Made by a program: the position numbers and the translations under genes. Source: Pseudoscleropodium purum (lineage: Eukaryota; Streptophyta; Bryopsida; Hypnales; Brachytheciaceae). From it: DNA of 64,000 nt. Under the pieces are notes generated by a model that was not told where the DNA came from, ran no database searches, and saw nothing but the letters and a program-made list of their open reading frames with translations. Shown here piece by piece: positions 34,881 to 47,810 of the stretch; positions within the stretch are counted from its first letter, which is position 1, and each line of letters starts with the position of its first letter. Location: contig OZ017797.1 of the NCBI GenBank assembly GCA_963969395.1, positions 28,830,001 through 28,894,000 of the forward strand. The letters are read 5' to 3'.

Positions 34881-37800
34881 ACCACAACCATTTGGAGAGA
34901 TTTTGGGCCTCCAAAAGCTTTTCATTGTTGTTCCTCTTGCTTAGGATAACAGTGACACAATTAGATGATTTAATAATAATATTTTTATTTTTCAATATTT
35001 TTCAATAGTAATATCTAACATGGTAGGGTCTTAACCAGTTAGGAGATAAGTTCACAATGTTTTCACAATGTTCCGACAATGATTCCAAAGTCAAGAACTC
35101 ACAATCTTTTGAAGCCTTGAAATCTCTTTTAATGCCAAATTTGCTCTCTTGCATATATTACAATCTCCAAAAGACAAAGTTTATTACCATGAATTCAAAC
35201 TTGAAAGTCCCTCACTCTATATCCTCCATTTCTTTGCTATTTATGAGTGAAATTGTTTGATTTTATTTTTTTATATAGAATCACATGTTTAATATGTGTC
35301 TTAAAATTTTCAGAATTTTTTTTGAAAACTTCAAATTAGCATGAATTTTTGAAGAGAAAGTGAAGAAAATGAAGAAAATTCATATCAAATACAAAACATG
35401 CTCCAAAAATTTGAAAATTTCCAAAGAGAAGTATATAGAACATTGTAGTGCAAAGAAATTTTTTCTATCATTCCATATTTAGAAATGTGGTTATAGATAT
35501 TTAACTTCAAACTTCAATGAAATGTTTATTTTTATGAACTTTCAAAATTTTCAAGGATATAGAAACTTTAGTTTAGAATCTTCATTTTGTTAGTTTTATT
35601 CAAAATCAAAAGAAATCGTTTTGAAAGTCAAAATCAAGTTTTAAGGGAAAAAAAGTTCGAAGTATTGAAATATATTGAATAGTGTACCATTTTTTGAATA
35701 AACTACACTACATGAAGTTAAATAAAATCTAAAATGTCTTGAACTTAAATCAATCATGTAGATATAGCATAAAAAAATGCACAAAGAAAATTAGATGAAA
35801 ATCATCCATTCTTCAATATGCACAAAGCATGTTTGACCACTCAAAAGCCACAAAATGTCTTTATGAATAAATTGCACACAATGTAGAAAATTGGGATTCA
35901 AAAGGTTGCCAAATTAGATTGAAAAGTTACCCTTCTATGAATTCAATGAACATTACTATAAGGCTTTTATACAAGGTAAAAGAATCATTCAATATTCCAC
36001 AATCTCAAAGGTCACTTTGCAATTTCAAATAAAACTCTGTGGGGAATTAACACCCAAAGGACTAAGAAGCCGATTTTGGATTTATTGAGAACCTAGGCTA
36101 ACTCTATTGACCTCATAATTTGATATTTTTGAATCAAAACTATTGAATAGATCCTAATCAACCTAATCTACATATGAGACTTTGTTTCACATCATTACCA
36201 TAAATATTGCAGAAGTCATAAATTATTTTCTATTTCATGGGACCTAAAAATGTTTTTAAAATGTACTAATTAATTTTATTTGATAGTATATATTGATACC
36301 TACATCGAACACTTTGATTTAGTTTATCTTAATTAATGAGTTGAAACCTATGAGGAGTTTCATTTTATTGACAATGGAGGTAGAAAAAACATATAAATTT
36401 GTTTTTGAAGTCGATTTTTTTAAATTCAAATTTTCTACAAAAAAATTAGGAATGTAAGTTATTTATGCAATTTATCCAATATTTCCAATGACGACTTTAG
36501 GGATTCCATTAACCTCCAAAGGCCCAAGGAGGGACTCATTTCAAAATATTCTCTAAATTTTTGTTTTCAAAGATCAACAAAAAAATATTTTGTAGAGTGG
36601 TTTTCTCAAATATTTGACTATAGGATCTTGTTCACTACTATCAAATTAGTAACTTGTCGAATGTTCATAAAAATTTCAAGATTTTTGGAATCAAAGATCA
36701 ATTTTTTTTTAACAATATTTTTTTTCTTAGGTAGAATGATCAAGGGGTGCATCTCAAAATTTTACTAATACAAGGTTCTTTTTTTCTTTTTATTTATCAA
36801 ATGCAATAATGAATAGTTGAAAATATGCATGCGAACTTCAAAAAGAATTGGAGCAATAGAAGATTATATACTAAGCATTGTAATTATTTGACATATATTA
36901 AGAGAAAAAAAATTCCCAATTGGACCAAGCCCATCAATTATTTGCTTCAATCAATTAGTCCTTGTTCATTTGTACTACCCATGGGAGATTTTTTCTTAGA
37001 ATGAGATGAATTCTCAAGACAAAATCATGAGGAACATTGATTGATGTATTTGAGTTTGAAAAATCATTCAAGATGGAATTTTTGGGGGTTTTAGAAAGAC
37101 AACTTGTTAAACTTTTTATAATGTTTTTAACTTGGGCATTTCATCTTAAAGGATTTGTGACTAGAAAATGATCATGTGTGCTTTTGAAGGTTAATTTTTG
37201 TATTGACAAATATAGGATCCACTTTGCAACAATGAATATCATGTGAAAATGGAACAAAACTAACAATAAAGCAAAAATATTAATAATGGAATGTTAAAGG
37301 GCCCATTCGATTGAAGCTAAAGCCTAAAGAGAGTTGAGTGTCTTTTCAATCTATCATGATAACGTTTAGTCTAGAAAGTGATTTAGGCAAAAATTCCAAA
37401 CGATATGAAGCAACAACAAGTTTTAAAGAGTAACCAATGAAGGAATTGAAATATTTATAAGGGAACAAATGGGACTCACAAAAACGAGTGTTGAAAAATC
37501 ACAAAATTCTAATTCCGTTCAAATTCCACATGATTGTACAGTTTGGAGCAATGTACATTAGTGGAAAACCAACAACTAGTGTTAGATGAACTAGTTCATT
37601 TTTCCAAATTGTTTGTCAATATTTGAAAAAAGTCTTCTTATTTAAAAAAAATTTACAAATGAATAACCAAAAAATATCAATGAAAAAAAAATCCCCAGTA
37701 GAAATCTAATGATGGTTGAGTTCTATTATATGCATGGATTTCCACCTCTAATATCTCCTAACACGAAAATGGGGACTCAAAACCTTTAAGTTGTGCATTG

Positions 37801-39263
37801 CTAGTAGCACAAAGGGTAATGGATCCCTAGTTGATTACTAAAATATCTTTGCCATTGAGACTGATATACAATTCTCAATTTCTTACAAAAAGTTATTAGC
37901 AATTTTTTTTATACAATACTATCTTCCACTTTATAATTTTTTTAAAGATGAATATGAAAGTTTGTTTGAGAGTCACATTAGCATTAAAAAAACAAAAATA
38001 TTCTCTTCTTTATATCTATAATGGGAAGTTACATGACTTTGCTTTGATTCCCTATAATATGTCTTTCTTTTTTCAACCAAAATGAGTTGATTAAAATTCA
38101 TACAAAATATTCCCTAATTTGTCATTCTTTTGCAATAAAAATTTAGAAATTCAATAAGTGAAACCATATGCAATGACCAAAATGAGTTCACAATAAGCTT
38201 CCTACTCTAGGTTCTTTGCACTTAAGGTCAAACTTATTCAACCTATGATAGCTTTTGAAATTGATAAGACCAAGGAGTGTAATTTGAAACTTGAAAATTT
38301 CAATGTAAAGAAGAGAATAATAAGGACAAAATTTTTATTCTTCTTGGCAATAAAAGTGCTCAAATTCTTAGTTCTTGAAATTTACTTCAAGTCCACCTAT
38401 AGAATTAGGCTTGCTAGAAATTCCAAGGACTTTCAAGTCAAATTGCTTATAGCCAGTTGTTTGAAAATAATTTAGAGTATAATTTGAACTACTTTAGAAA
38501 ATTTACTATAAATTTAAATGAGACACTATATGGTCCCTTTCATTGTTTACACTACCTCTCATATTCATAATTTAAAAAGGCAAATATTTAAACATGAGCC
38601 AAAGACGTATAGGAATTTTTCCAAAGCTTTTCAATTTGAGCATAAAGAAAGCATAAATCCTCTATACTTCCCTACTTGCTTGCTTTATATTTTTATCTTG
38701 AAAAAAAATGATTGATGATCAAAGTTTTGAATTCATATTTGGAATCAATGAATCTATTTTTCTATGACAAGATAATAAACACAAAATTAATCAACCACAA
38801 AATACATGGCATATTTTTGCATTTATCCTCGGACGGGTGAAAAGAGACACCTAAAAGAAGCATTAGGTACATGTTATTCATCACAACCCTAGATTGGATT
38901 AGGCAAGGAGACTAAGCTTGGTTAAGGTTGCAGTGTAATGTTCTAAATTGCACATATAATTAGGGCATTATCCAAAAAATTTATTTGAGCCTATATGCCC
39001 TAAACTATAGTTAGTTGATTTTTATAATTTTATAAGGACTTGGCTTTCTACAAGATCCCATGGTGAATTTTGCCTAAAAATGACTCATTGTACTTTGAGC
39101 TCAATCTTTTGTAACTTATAAAATTGAGATCCAAAACACTTTCAAAATGGTCAAAAATTTTAAGGGTTAAGAGAGTGTTATATTTATTATTTTGAGAATT
39201 GCATGTGAATCATTTTTTGATAATTGAGCATCTACAACATTCATTTAAGGTAGAACAACCCAT
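34880..39263. other. Long AT-rich stretch, nothing recognisable
   Basis: More than 4 kb of strongly AT-rich DNA with poly-A/T runs. Open frames are short and show no domain. It may be old transposon remains too diverged to read by eye. Confidence 0.5.
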
Positions 39264-39655
39264 TACCATCTTGTCATGTTATTTGATGACAAGTAGCCGG
39301 TAGGCTCCATAGGGCTTTGTAGGAGGTGGTAGTAGACATGGTATAGCCGAAATAGCCATGTATTGGCCAATGGAGGGCTAAACTAGTGTTTTGAGATTGT
39401 TTGAGGTGTGAACGGAGCTATTTTGAGGTACCTTTAGGATGGTTATAACCTTAGGCCGCCTCCTTGCTCATTAATTCTCATTAAGTCTTGTATATGTTGT
39501 TTTTGAGTTGAAAGGAATTGGAGCACGGAATGTAATGATGGTTGGTTGTTATACCAATCTTTATTAGTGTTATTCCTCAATGTATGTAATTTTGCAAGAC
39601 TAATCCAATTGAGACAAAGTAGAAGCAACCTTGAGTGTTTAGGAAGCTTATCACT
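39264..39655 (+). repeat. 5-prime LTR (left-truncated)
   Basis: It matches the 3-prime LTR over about 400 bp in the same orientation, from tcatgttatttgatga through gtagtagacatggtatagccgaaatagcc, ggttataaccttaggccgcc and ccaatctttattagtgttattcctcaat to aagcttatcacttga. The first 120 bp present in the 3-prime LTR are missing here. Visible differences are mostly single substitutions and small indels. Confidence 0.85.
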
Positions 39656-40202
39656 TGAAGAGAATGATGTATGTGCTGATGTTAGAGAACTAGAGTAGTT
39701 GGAGAGGTTTGATTTGTTGTATTTGTGTTGGGGACATTGGTGGTGACGCAGGGAAACGCTAGCAAATTCAAATTTTGGAGCTTTGAAGTTGAAGGTGCTG
39801 ATTTGGATTTGGAGGGTCTTGGGGAGTATGGAAGGTTGCTATGAAGAACATGGAGGAAGCCCTTAACTGTAAGGATCCATATCCAACTTGTTCAGTGCAA
39901 TTTCGATAGAAAATGAGAAAGATACCTGAGTTTGAATGAGATAGTCAAAACCTATACATGTGCTGTCCCAAACATTCAAAAGTGCTGATTTGGTATTTGG
40001 AGGACATTTGGGTGATTATTTTCTGTTAGAAAGATTACTTGTAGTACCATCTATCCAAAAACTGCAAAATTGTCAAAAACTGCTAAAAATTGGGAAAGTT
40101 ATGGCGTTTTGAAATTTTGTGTTGGGGTTTGTTTTTGGAGGTGTTTTTGGTGGTTATTGTTGATGTTTTGCAAGCATTGATATCTTGGCAAAATGGGAGA
40201 GA

Positions 40203-40250
40203 TAAGTCTAAGTCTAAGTCTAAGTTTAAGTTTACATCTAAGTCTAAGTA
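40203..40250. repeat. TAAGTC hexamer tandem repeat in the retroelement leader
   Basis: About eight units of taagtc with variants (taagtt, taca) form a short microsatellite between the 5-prime LTR and gag. Confidence 0.8.
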
Positions 40251-40639
40251 GTAGGGTTTTGAGGGATTCTAGTTGATTTTAGGCTCATTGCTTGAACTTA
40301 AGATGCCATAGCCTATTTTGAAGGCTTTACTTTGTGCTTTGTGAACTATTGTTGTTGTGGTGAGGTTGGAGGTATGACCAATAGACCGTGAGTTTGAAAT
40401 TTAAGATCTATTTTTACTGACGGTATCTCATGGTATACTATTGGTTCTACCCATCTTATATCTAGTGGTTTCTTATTCCTACCTTGCTACTTGAACTAAT
40501 TTAAAGTCCCAACAAAATAGGCTAACAAGGAGGAGCTTGATGTTGAAGTAGAAAATTCGGCACTTGAAGATCATTTATTGTATAGATATGTATGCGTGAT
40601 TACGATATATTGGAAGAAGTTGATATTCCTAGTGTAGAG

Positions 40640-41934
40640 AGTGAGGAAGAGCCAACTTTGCCATTTGTAAGCGTTGATCCATTCAAAAGTTGAGGGATTA
40701 GTGCCTTTGGCATCATGGAGGACCATGGTGGTGGATCGATGGTTCGTGACCGCTACTCAAAGAGAGCTGAAGGTATAGCCTTAAACAATTGAAAGACCAT
40801 GTTTCGATTGTGGCAACCGACTGAAAGACAATGCAATGCTCTGTTTAATGATTGGTGGGCCTTTGAGCAATTGCCCTTCCATCTTGAATTTGAGGCGTTA
40901 CAAGGGTATAATTCTTGGTTTGAGAATCATAGATTTGAGCTCGAAGAAGTAAAAGACTATTAGGCTCGAAGGGTGGAGTTAGTCACTATATTGAAAGAGG
41001 GAGCTACATTTCTAGTAGCTCAGGCTTCAAAAAGTAGTGACGGAATTGAAGATAAGGGATTAAGGATGAAGAAGCTACCTCAGACCCTGATGTAGCACAA
41101 GTTGCAAGGCTAAAATCCAAATCTACTACTAGTAGTGCCGATAGAACTACATCTACATTCATTTCTTGGTTGTCTTGAGGATCAACTGAGGCAATAGCCA
41201 CGATGGAACCTCCTTCTCAATTTGACCCTCTCCGGTTATTTTTTGAACATTTGGAAATGGAGTTTGGTGGCATTTGTTAAGATCACATGCGCCACATCCA
41301 AGACTTCAAAAAGGAGACTAGAGACACTCCTTGCATTATGTATGCAAGGCTTTCCAAGTTTGCTCGTGAAAGTGGAGATACCTTCACAGAATGTCAATTG
41401 ATAAAGCTTTTCATGGAAAAACAAGACAAGAAGATCCAAGACATGGCAGATCCTCACATGTTGCTAGCATACAAAGGTTGAGCTACTTTAGCTCAAGCTT
41501 TTGCTATTGTGGAGCAATTAGATCGGGAGCTATATGTAGAAGAGGTTGGTAGATTGTCATCTACTATGACTTCCACAACAAATCAATCCAAGGCTATTGT
41601 TAGTGGCTCTAGCAAGAGTCAAGGGACACTTAAGGCCTCTAAATAAGTTGCTATGGCGGCTGAAGTGGAAGGGACAATTAATTATTGTATACAGTGTTGG
41701 AACTATGGATTGTTAGGCTATGAAAAGAAAGATTGTCCTATAGATATATCATCTGAAGGCAAAAATGGTGGACAAGTAGCTACTAGCAAAAATAATGCTA
41801 CTATAACAAATAAAGGGCAACAAAAGAAGATACCAAGTGGAGCCACACCTCTAAAGGACAATTATGCACCTTGTAGCCAAGTTAGTTATATAGAGGACAA
41901 GTGTTGGGTGAAGAATCCACACCTAAGGTCTTAA
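40640..41934 (+). pseudogene. gag of the methyltransferase-bearing gypsy element
   Basis: The most readable part is at 41170-41640. It includes a capsid-like segment DTPCIMYARLSKFARESGDTF...LIKLFMEKQDKKIQDMADP, typical of plant gypsy gag, then AQAFAIVEQLDRELY. A degenerate zinc knuckle (CIQC...KKDCP, 41686-41736) follows, lacking a properly spaced His. Several in-frame stops and frame changes interrupt it. Gag would form the particle shell and bind RNA. Confidence 0.8.
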
Positions 41935-42246
41935 TCATTTATTCCACAAGCTACTCAAAGAAGCAATTCAAATTCTGGTGACAATAATCTTGAAGTATGT
42001 ATGGGAAAGTTGCAAAATACTCTAGCATTACTTGTTGTAGCGACAATAAAGATTACACCAACATCTTCTAGCTCAAAGCCTAGATCAGATAGGTTTGAAT
42101 ATGGTACTCTTGGTGAAATGGTTGTAGTAGTGGCTACTAGGTTATAAGCTGGTTCTTTACTAGTTGCATCTATGGTAGAAGAAAATTCAACCACTTAATA
42201 TGGGCCTCATGTATTCCACCAAAGGCCTCCTGATAGCATTAGACAG

Positions 42247-42783
42247 TTGAGATTGCCTATGACATTTGGTTTGGTGGATGTGGTCACTAGTCCAATACTT
42301 ACAACAATTTCTAATGAAAAAGATTCATTTAAAGAAGGAGACATGGTGAAGAGTTTAGCTTTCAAGCTCTTAGAGGTTCCATTGTTCTTGGGGGTCCAAT
42401 TACAAAGTGGAAACTTTGATGCAGTTGCCATATATCATATGGCAAGGAAGATGATGCAAGGTACAGTTCCAATTCTTGCCAATGTAGCCATGAAGGAGAG
42501 CAAAGTGTCTTCTTTGGCTAATGGTGAAGAAGGTACAAGGAAAGATGCTGCTAAGGTAGTAGCAGATGCCTTGCGATGTTGGAAAGGGTGGCCAAAAGAA
42601 CCTCCTTCGCAAATAAAGTTTGATAGTAGCTTGAATTCAAGTGGAGAAGCTATTAGAAGTGATGTTGAGATTTCAACAAGTCATTTGGCAACAGTACCAA
42701 CTCAGGCAGCTCGTGAGTGCTTGCAAGTCAAGCCTAGAATAGTGCATTTGGCCAATTCTGGTCATGTCTTTTCTATGGCTTGA
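42247..42783 (+). pseudogene. Polyprotein spacer between gag and protease
   Basis: A 178-residue open stretch lies in the same frame as the following protease, separated from it by a single TGA. I recognise no domain. Its position suggests it is the gag-pol linker of the element. Confidence 0.55.
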
Positions 42784-43416
42784 GGTGATACATCTCAAGT
42801 ATTTCCACAAAAGGTGCTACTTGATACCGGTGCTCAAATAGAATTGCTAGGAAAACTTCTAGCTCAAAGCTTGGGACTTATTTCTAGTGACTTAGATCTA
42901 TGTCTTTTCACCATAGCAACATCATTTAGGGGCACATAGAAACCTATAGAGTTGACTAAAGAGCTGCTACAACTTCAGTTCAAGGTGGGCACTAATGCAT
43001 ACACTCATATCTATGTGAGGTGTGTGGTTACAAGTGCTACTAGTTTTAACATCCTATTGAGGCAACAAGCTTTGTATCCCATTGGTTTTGGTCATAATTT
43101 TTGGATTGAAGAAGCATAGTTTCGATGAGAGTGGTCACAAGGAGATGGATAGAAGGAGGTGATTCTTGTCATCTTTGGTGCTTTTTCTGGTGTGGTTGAA
43201 GGATTGGCAACAGTGTATGGATGTATTGCAGAATGGTTTGCAATTAGAGATTTGCTGCTTAAGGGCAATATGTCTGCTACAAACTCACCTCCAAGGTTGA
43301 ATTTGCAAACTCAAAGTGAATTCAAATTGTTTGTAAGGCATTCCAAGGACCTCATACCACCAAAGATTCACCAAAGGACTTGGTTGAGAAATGCAGTAAG
43401 TTGGTGGAGGGAATAA
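42784..43416 (+). pseudogene. Aspartic protease and linker to the methyltransferase
   Basis: The frame continues from the previous segment and carries VLLDTGAQIELLG, the retroviral-type protease active site (DTG), followed by beta-rich sequence (FNILLRQQALYPIG). Stops occur near 42939, 43118 and 43126. The linker ends NAVSWWRE and leads into the methyltransferase domain after a frame change near 43420. Confidence 0.75.
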
Positions 43417-43444
43417 ACAACATCTTTGGCAGCCGCAATCCACG

Positions 43445-44420
43445 TTGCCACCTCTACAAAAACTTATGGATCTTCATGATGATCCTAAGGACATAATTCT
43501 TGTAGAACTATTTGTTGGACTGGGTACTAGTCTAGCAATAGTTTTGGAGGCAAGGTTGTCTATACGGAGTTATACGTATGTGGAAAACAACATTGTAGTG
43601 AGCAGAGCTGCAAGATATCATTTAGAGCAGCTAAAGATGTGATATCCAAAGCAACTACCTGCGATGGTTTTATGTCTCGAGTTCTTTCAAACATTACTTT
43701 GATTGGAGAAGAGGATCTTTTAAGGTTGGGCAAAGTGGATCTTGTGATGGTTGGATGCCTTTGCCAAGGGCATTCTTGGGCTAGTTATCGTCAAGGACTC
43801 CAAGACCCACACTCAAATTTATTTTGGGAGCTCTTGTGGTAGTTGTATTGGTGGCAACATAGACAAGCTACAAGTGTCGCTTATGTCCTTGAAAATATGC
43901 CTCCATTAGGAGATGTTAAAGTTTGGATTCACAATGATGCAAAGGTGGTGTGTCAACATCTTGGAGAGCCAATTGCAGTAGATGCTCTTGGTTCTTATGC
44001 CCATCATTTCTAGTGGAAGTGGACTAATTTGGCTCACATGCAAGGGATTTCAACAACATTACATTCTATCAAACGTCAAGAGGGAAGACATCTTAATGAC
44101 ATTTTGGAGGATAGGCAATTTGCCTAAGTTGTGGTGCAAGACGATCAACCACTATTGGCGTAGGATTGCCTCGATTGGTATTTCCTACTTTGATGAGCTA
44201 TCCTTGGTCTTTTACTTTTTGCAATGGTGGACCAGGTTTAGTGTTTGACAACACCTCTATGAGATTGGAAGAGCCATGTGCTACTAAACAAGAGCATGCT
44301 ATGGGTTTTCCTACCAATACCACTTGTAGACTTGAATTGACAAAGTTGCAATGATGTCATTGCCTTGGATAAGCCATTGACTTCATATCCATGGTTTGGT
44401 TCTTAGGGTTATATTTGGCA
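43445..44420 (+). pseudogene. C5 cytosine DNA methyltransferase domain inside the gypsy polyprotein
   Basis: Conserved C5-methyltransferase motifs appear in the standard (non-permuted) order. Motif I is ELFVGLGTSLA (SAM binding, near 43505) and motif II is YVENN (near 43578). Motif IV is VDLVMVGCLCQGHS (43735-43776): the catalytic Cys is kept and the usual Pro before it is Leu. Motif VI is YVLENMPPLGD (43882-43914). Motif VIII-like is AHHF.WKWTNL (near 44000), motif IX-like is QEHAMGFPTNTT (44290-44325), and motif X-like is LG.AID (near 44365). The spacing and the LEN-MPPLGD...AHxxxW-N pattern recall the DNMT3-type catalytic fold more than plant DRM enzymes, whose motifs are rearranged. The reading frame changes near 43660 and 44150, and stops lie at 43640, 43840, 44011, 44127, 44352 and 44370, so this copy cannot act. 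In an intact element it would be translated as part of pol and could methylate DNA copies of the element; that role is inference. Confidence 0.88.
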
Positions 44421-44646
44421 ATTCAAAGGCACAAGAAACTTGGCCTTGAAGGCCATCTAAGGGCAGATGCTTCAAGCCAAGGGGTAGAGAGTATTGTACC
44501 TCTAGTAGTGGAGAAGAAAGCTACTTCAGATGCCAAGGCATGGTAGTTAAGAGTCTTGGAGCCAAGTACTAGAAAAAAACAAAACCCAAAATAGTATTGA
44601 GTGGCTTGTAGAAGATGATTTATGAGGACAACATGTATTCGCAACA

Positions 44647-46010
44647 TTGGCTCAAGACATGGGAATAGAAGATGCCAAAGAAAAGTTCAAAAGGGTGTTT
44701 TTTACAAAAGAAAAAACATATTTTGTTGCATCACCTCATTCTATAGAAGGTACTGATGTTGGTACTAGTAGAGGTGATTCTATTGGAATTATAGAGGGTA
44801 ATGATGCATCCATTGTCTTGAACAAGGACAATGGTGCAAGGTCTTCCAACTAGCAATCAAAGGAGGTGCGAGAACTATTAAAGGGGGCCCTAAGAGAGGA
44901 AGTAATCTTGCCAATTAACAAAGATTGGGAGATGGACATAGGCATGGGACTCACTAGTGTAGAGGCACAGAAGATGCAAGCATTTATACGCTCCTATAGG
45001 GCTTACTTTTCTTTTAAACTCATTGTTTTAAAAGGTTATAAAGGCAAGCCTAAGAGAATTCAACTAGAGGATGATCATCCAGTGTTTAGATGCCCATATG
45101 GCTCAGCCTTTCAAAAAGAGATGGAGTGAAATTGAGGTGCAAAGAACTTTTAGACGCTAGATTAATAGAGCTCTCAGATGGAGAGTATGCATGTACTATA
45201 GTGATTCCAGCAAAGAAAGATGTTCTTGGAAATTGGGCAGAGAAATAAATGTGCGGAGATTATTGTCTTGAAAATAAGAAGACAAAGTCTAATAGATATC
45301 CTATGCCAACACTTGAAGAGTTATTTGATGCAATTAGAAGGACAAGAGTCTTTAGTACCTTGGATTTGAGGTCAAGGTACCATCAACTACCATTGAAACT
45401 AGAAGATAGGATGAAGACAACATTTTGGGGAGTAGATGATGATAAAAGAGATATGCTTTTCCATTGGAAGTTTTTACCTTTTGGCTTGAAGAATGCTCCA
45501 GTAGAGTTTCAACATGTTATGGATCAAGTCTTGAAGGGGTTGCCATTTGCTCAGTGTTACATAGATGGTGTGATTATCTTTAGTGATACACTAGAAGAGC
45601 ATGTTCAACACTTGCAACAAGTTTTTGAGAAGTTGCAAACTTGGAGTCTTTGTCTACATCATAGAAAGTGTAAATTCTTCCATGATTAGTTGCCTTACTT
45701 AGGACATATGATTACACCAAGAGGTTTAGGAGTACAAGAGGCAAAGGTGGAAGCTTTGAGAAGGATTCCAATTCCTAGAGATGTGTCAAGGTTGAGAGCT
45801 TTTAGAGGACTAGCAAACTACTATCGACTATTTGTTCGTGGATTTAGTCTCTTGGCCGAACCTTTGATTCGATTAACTCGAGTTGATGAAGAGTGGATGT
45901 GGGGTTGTGATTATGAAAAGGCATTTGAGGCTTTGAAAGGAGCATTTGGTTTAGCACCAGTGTTGAAGAGGCGTGATGCTCGACAACCTTTCCAACTCCA
46001 TACAAATTAG
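44647..46010 (+). pseudogene. Reverse transcriptase of the methyltransferase-bearing element
   Basis: RT begins after a linker with a run of in-frame stops. Clear motifs are NRYPMPTLEELFDAI, FSTLDLRSRYHQLPL, FLPFGLKNAPVEFQ and the catalytic box, which reads CYIDGVIIFS instead of YIDD, so one catalytic Asp is lost. LRAFRGLANYYRLFV follows, as in all Ty3/gypsy RTs. There is a stop at 45687-45689. A methionine-started stretch from 45249 is in the same frame as RNase H and integrase. Confidence 0.92.
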
Positions 46011-46388
46011 AGTATGTTGGGGATTAGAGCCATATTGACTCAAAAAGATGATGATGGCAAAGAATATGTCATTGCATATGCTTTACAAAGCAACAATGAT
46101 GTAGAGGCAAAGTATTCATCTTATGAGGGGGAGTGCTTAGCAGTAATATGGGCAATTGCTCATTTTTGTCCATATCTTTATGGCTAGAGCTTTACATGTG
46201 TGACTGATCATCAACCTTTAAAATGGTTGATGGAGTCTGATAAACTCATAGGAAAGCTTGCTAAATGGACTTTATTGTTGCAAAAGTACAATTTTGAAGT
46301 AGTCTACAAGGCGGGGTTACGAAATTTAGATGTTGATGGCTTAAGCTGCAATCCAAGTCCTTTAGAAGTGGATTTGACTAGTACTTGA
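45960..46388 (+). pseudogene. RNase H and connection domain
   Basis: It contains FQLHTN followed by a stop, where family members have Asp (a D-to-N change at the first catalytic residue). EGECLAVIWAIAHF and VTDHQPLKWLM with the second Asp are kept. The segment ends in NLDVDGLSCNPSP, the usual bridge to integrase. RNase H would remove the RNA strand during reverse transcription. Confidence 0.88.
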
Positions 46389-46599
46389 TGGCACGGCACA
46401 TGTGATCAAGAGGCAGTGCCAGGGTGGCATGCTTCATCTTATTTGACATGGATGGAAGGAAGATCGAGCCAAGAGTTAGAAGAAACTCTATTGAATGTTG
46501 TTGATGAGGACTTAGATGAAAGGTCTCAAAATACCACTAATGTGTGGAAAGACCAAGGGATTCTATATTGACTTCAACATGGGGAGTTTTTGTCTAATA

Positions 46600-47810
46600 C
46601 CACATCTTAGGATAGAGATTGGATAGCCCATCGATTGGCTAGATTTCATTGGGAGGGGGGCTTTATATTTTGTAGGTGGCCGAATGGAACACGGAGGGTT
46701 GTTCTTAGGCCCAACCAATGTCTTCAATTGATATATCAAGTTCATGAAGAGTTGGGTCATTTTGGAGTGCGCCGTACATACTCTATGTTGCATGGTTTAT
46801 ATTGGTGGATGGGCATGAGACAAGAGGTAGCAACCTACATGGGGAGGTGTGAAGTTTGCAATCAGGTTAGATTAAGTTTCAACACTCTAACTCCTCAACT
46901 ACGACCTTTACCAATCATGGGCTTGGGCTATAGGTGGAGTCTTGACTTTGTTGGGCCATTGACAACTACATCACAAGGTGCAAAATACGTACTTGTGATG
47001 GTAAAGCATTTTAGCAAGTGGATTGAGTTGGTAGCATTACCACAAAATTCCTCGGAGTTAGCAGCAACAACATTCCTTGATCATGTGTTGGCTAGATTTG
47101 GAACTCCAACTGAGGTGTTGATAGACCAAGGGCAAGAGTTTCTTGGGACATTTGAAGAGCTTTGCATTAAAGCTCTAATTGATCACCGTACAACATCAAG
47201 AAATCATCTAGAGGCTAATGGATTAGCAAAGAAGGTGGTTCAAATAGTCAAGCGTGGTTTGCAAAAGTATGGGTTGTTGGTAGGCAATCACCAAGATTGG
47301 AATTTGAAATTGCCATCGATAGCAATGGAATATTGCTTTAGTCAACATGCATCTCTTACATCTTATAGCCCTTGTCAATTATTGTATGGTAGAGAGCTAG
47401 TGTTACTGTCGGCGTTGAAAGAGAAATTGGATCCTTTAGTAGACTTGGATGACCCAAGAGTTTGGACAGAAGTACTGCAAGATCGTGCTAAATATTTTCA
47501 AAGGGCCATGCCAATGGCTGTGGAGAACTTGGCGATAGCGCAACATAGAGATACGCTTAGGTATGCGCACATCAGAAGTGGGGCTTATAGGCCTCAACTT
47601 CAACAATTCAAGGTTGGAGATTATGTGTATTTGCAACGTGAGGCACCAACAACCTTCGATGTTCGGGTGGGGCGGACTATTTTGAATATCAAGACCATTT
47701 TGCCTAATGGAGTTCTTCTTTTGGAAGGAAAGGATAGACAAGAGTATAAGGACAACGTAAAGAATTGTGCTCCTTGTCATTTGTCAATTGAAGGAATTGT
47801 AGATCCATAG
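46600..47810 (+). pseudogene. Integrase of the methyltransferase-bearing element
   Basis: The HHCC zinc finger is present (QVHEELGHFGVRRT...CEVCNQV). The core shows SLDFVGPL (first Asp) and LIDQGQEFLG (second Asp). The Glu position after EANGLA reads Lys (EANGLAKKVVQ), so the DDE triad is broken by a G-to-A change. The frame is otherwise open for 391 codons (46635-47807), the longest intact stretch of the element. It ends in NCAPCHLSIEGIVDP and a TAG, directly before the PHD finger in the same frame. Confidence 0.92.

Noticed and set aside
43445..44420. Methyltransferase as bacterial restriction-modification contamination or a phage gene
   Set aside because: It lies inside a plant-type gypsy element between protease and RT, shares the same decay pattern, and has no bacterial neighbours.
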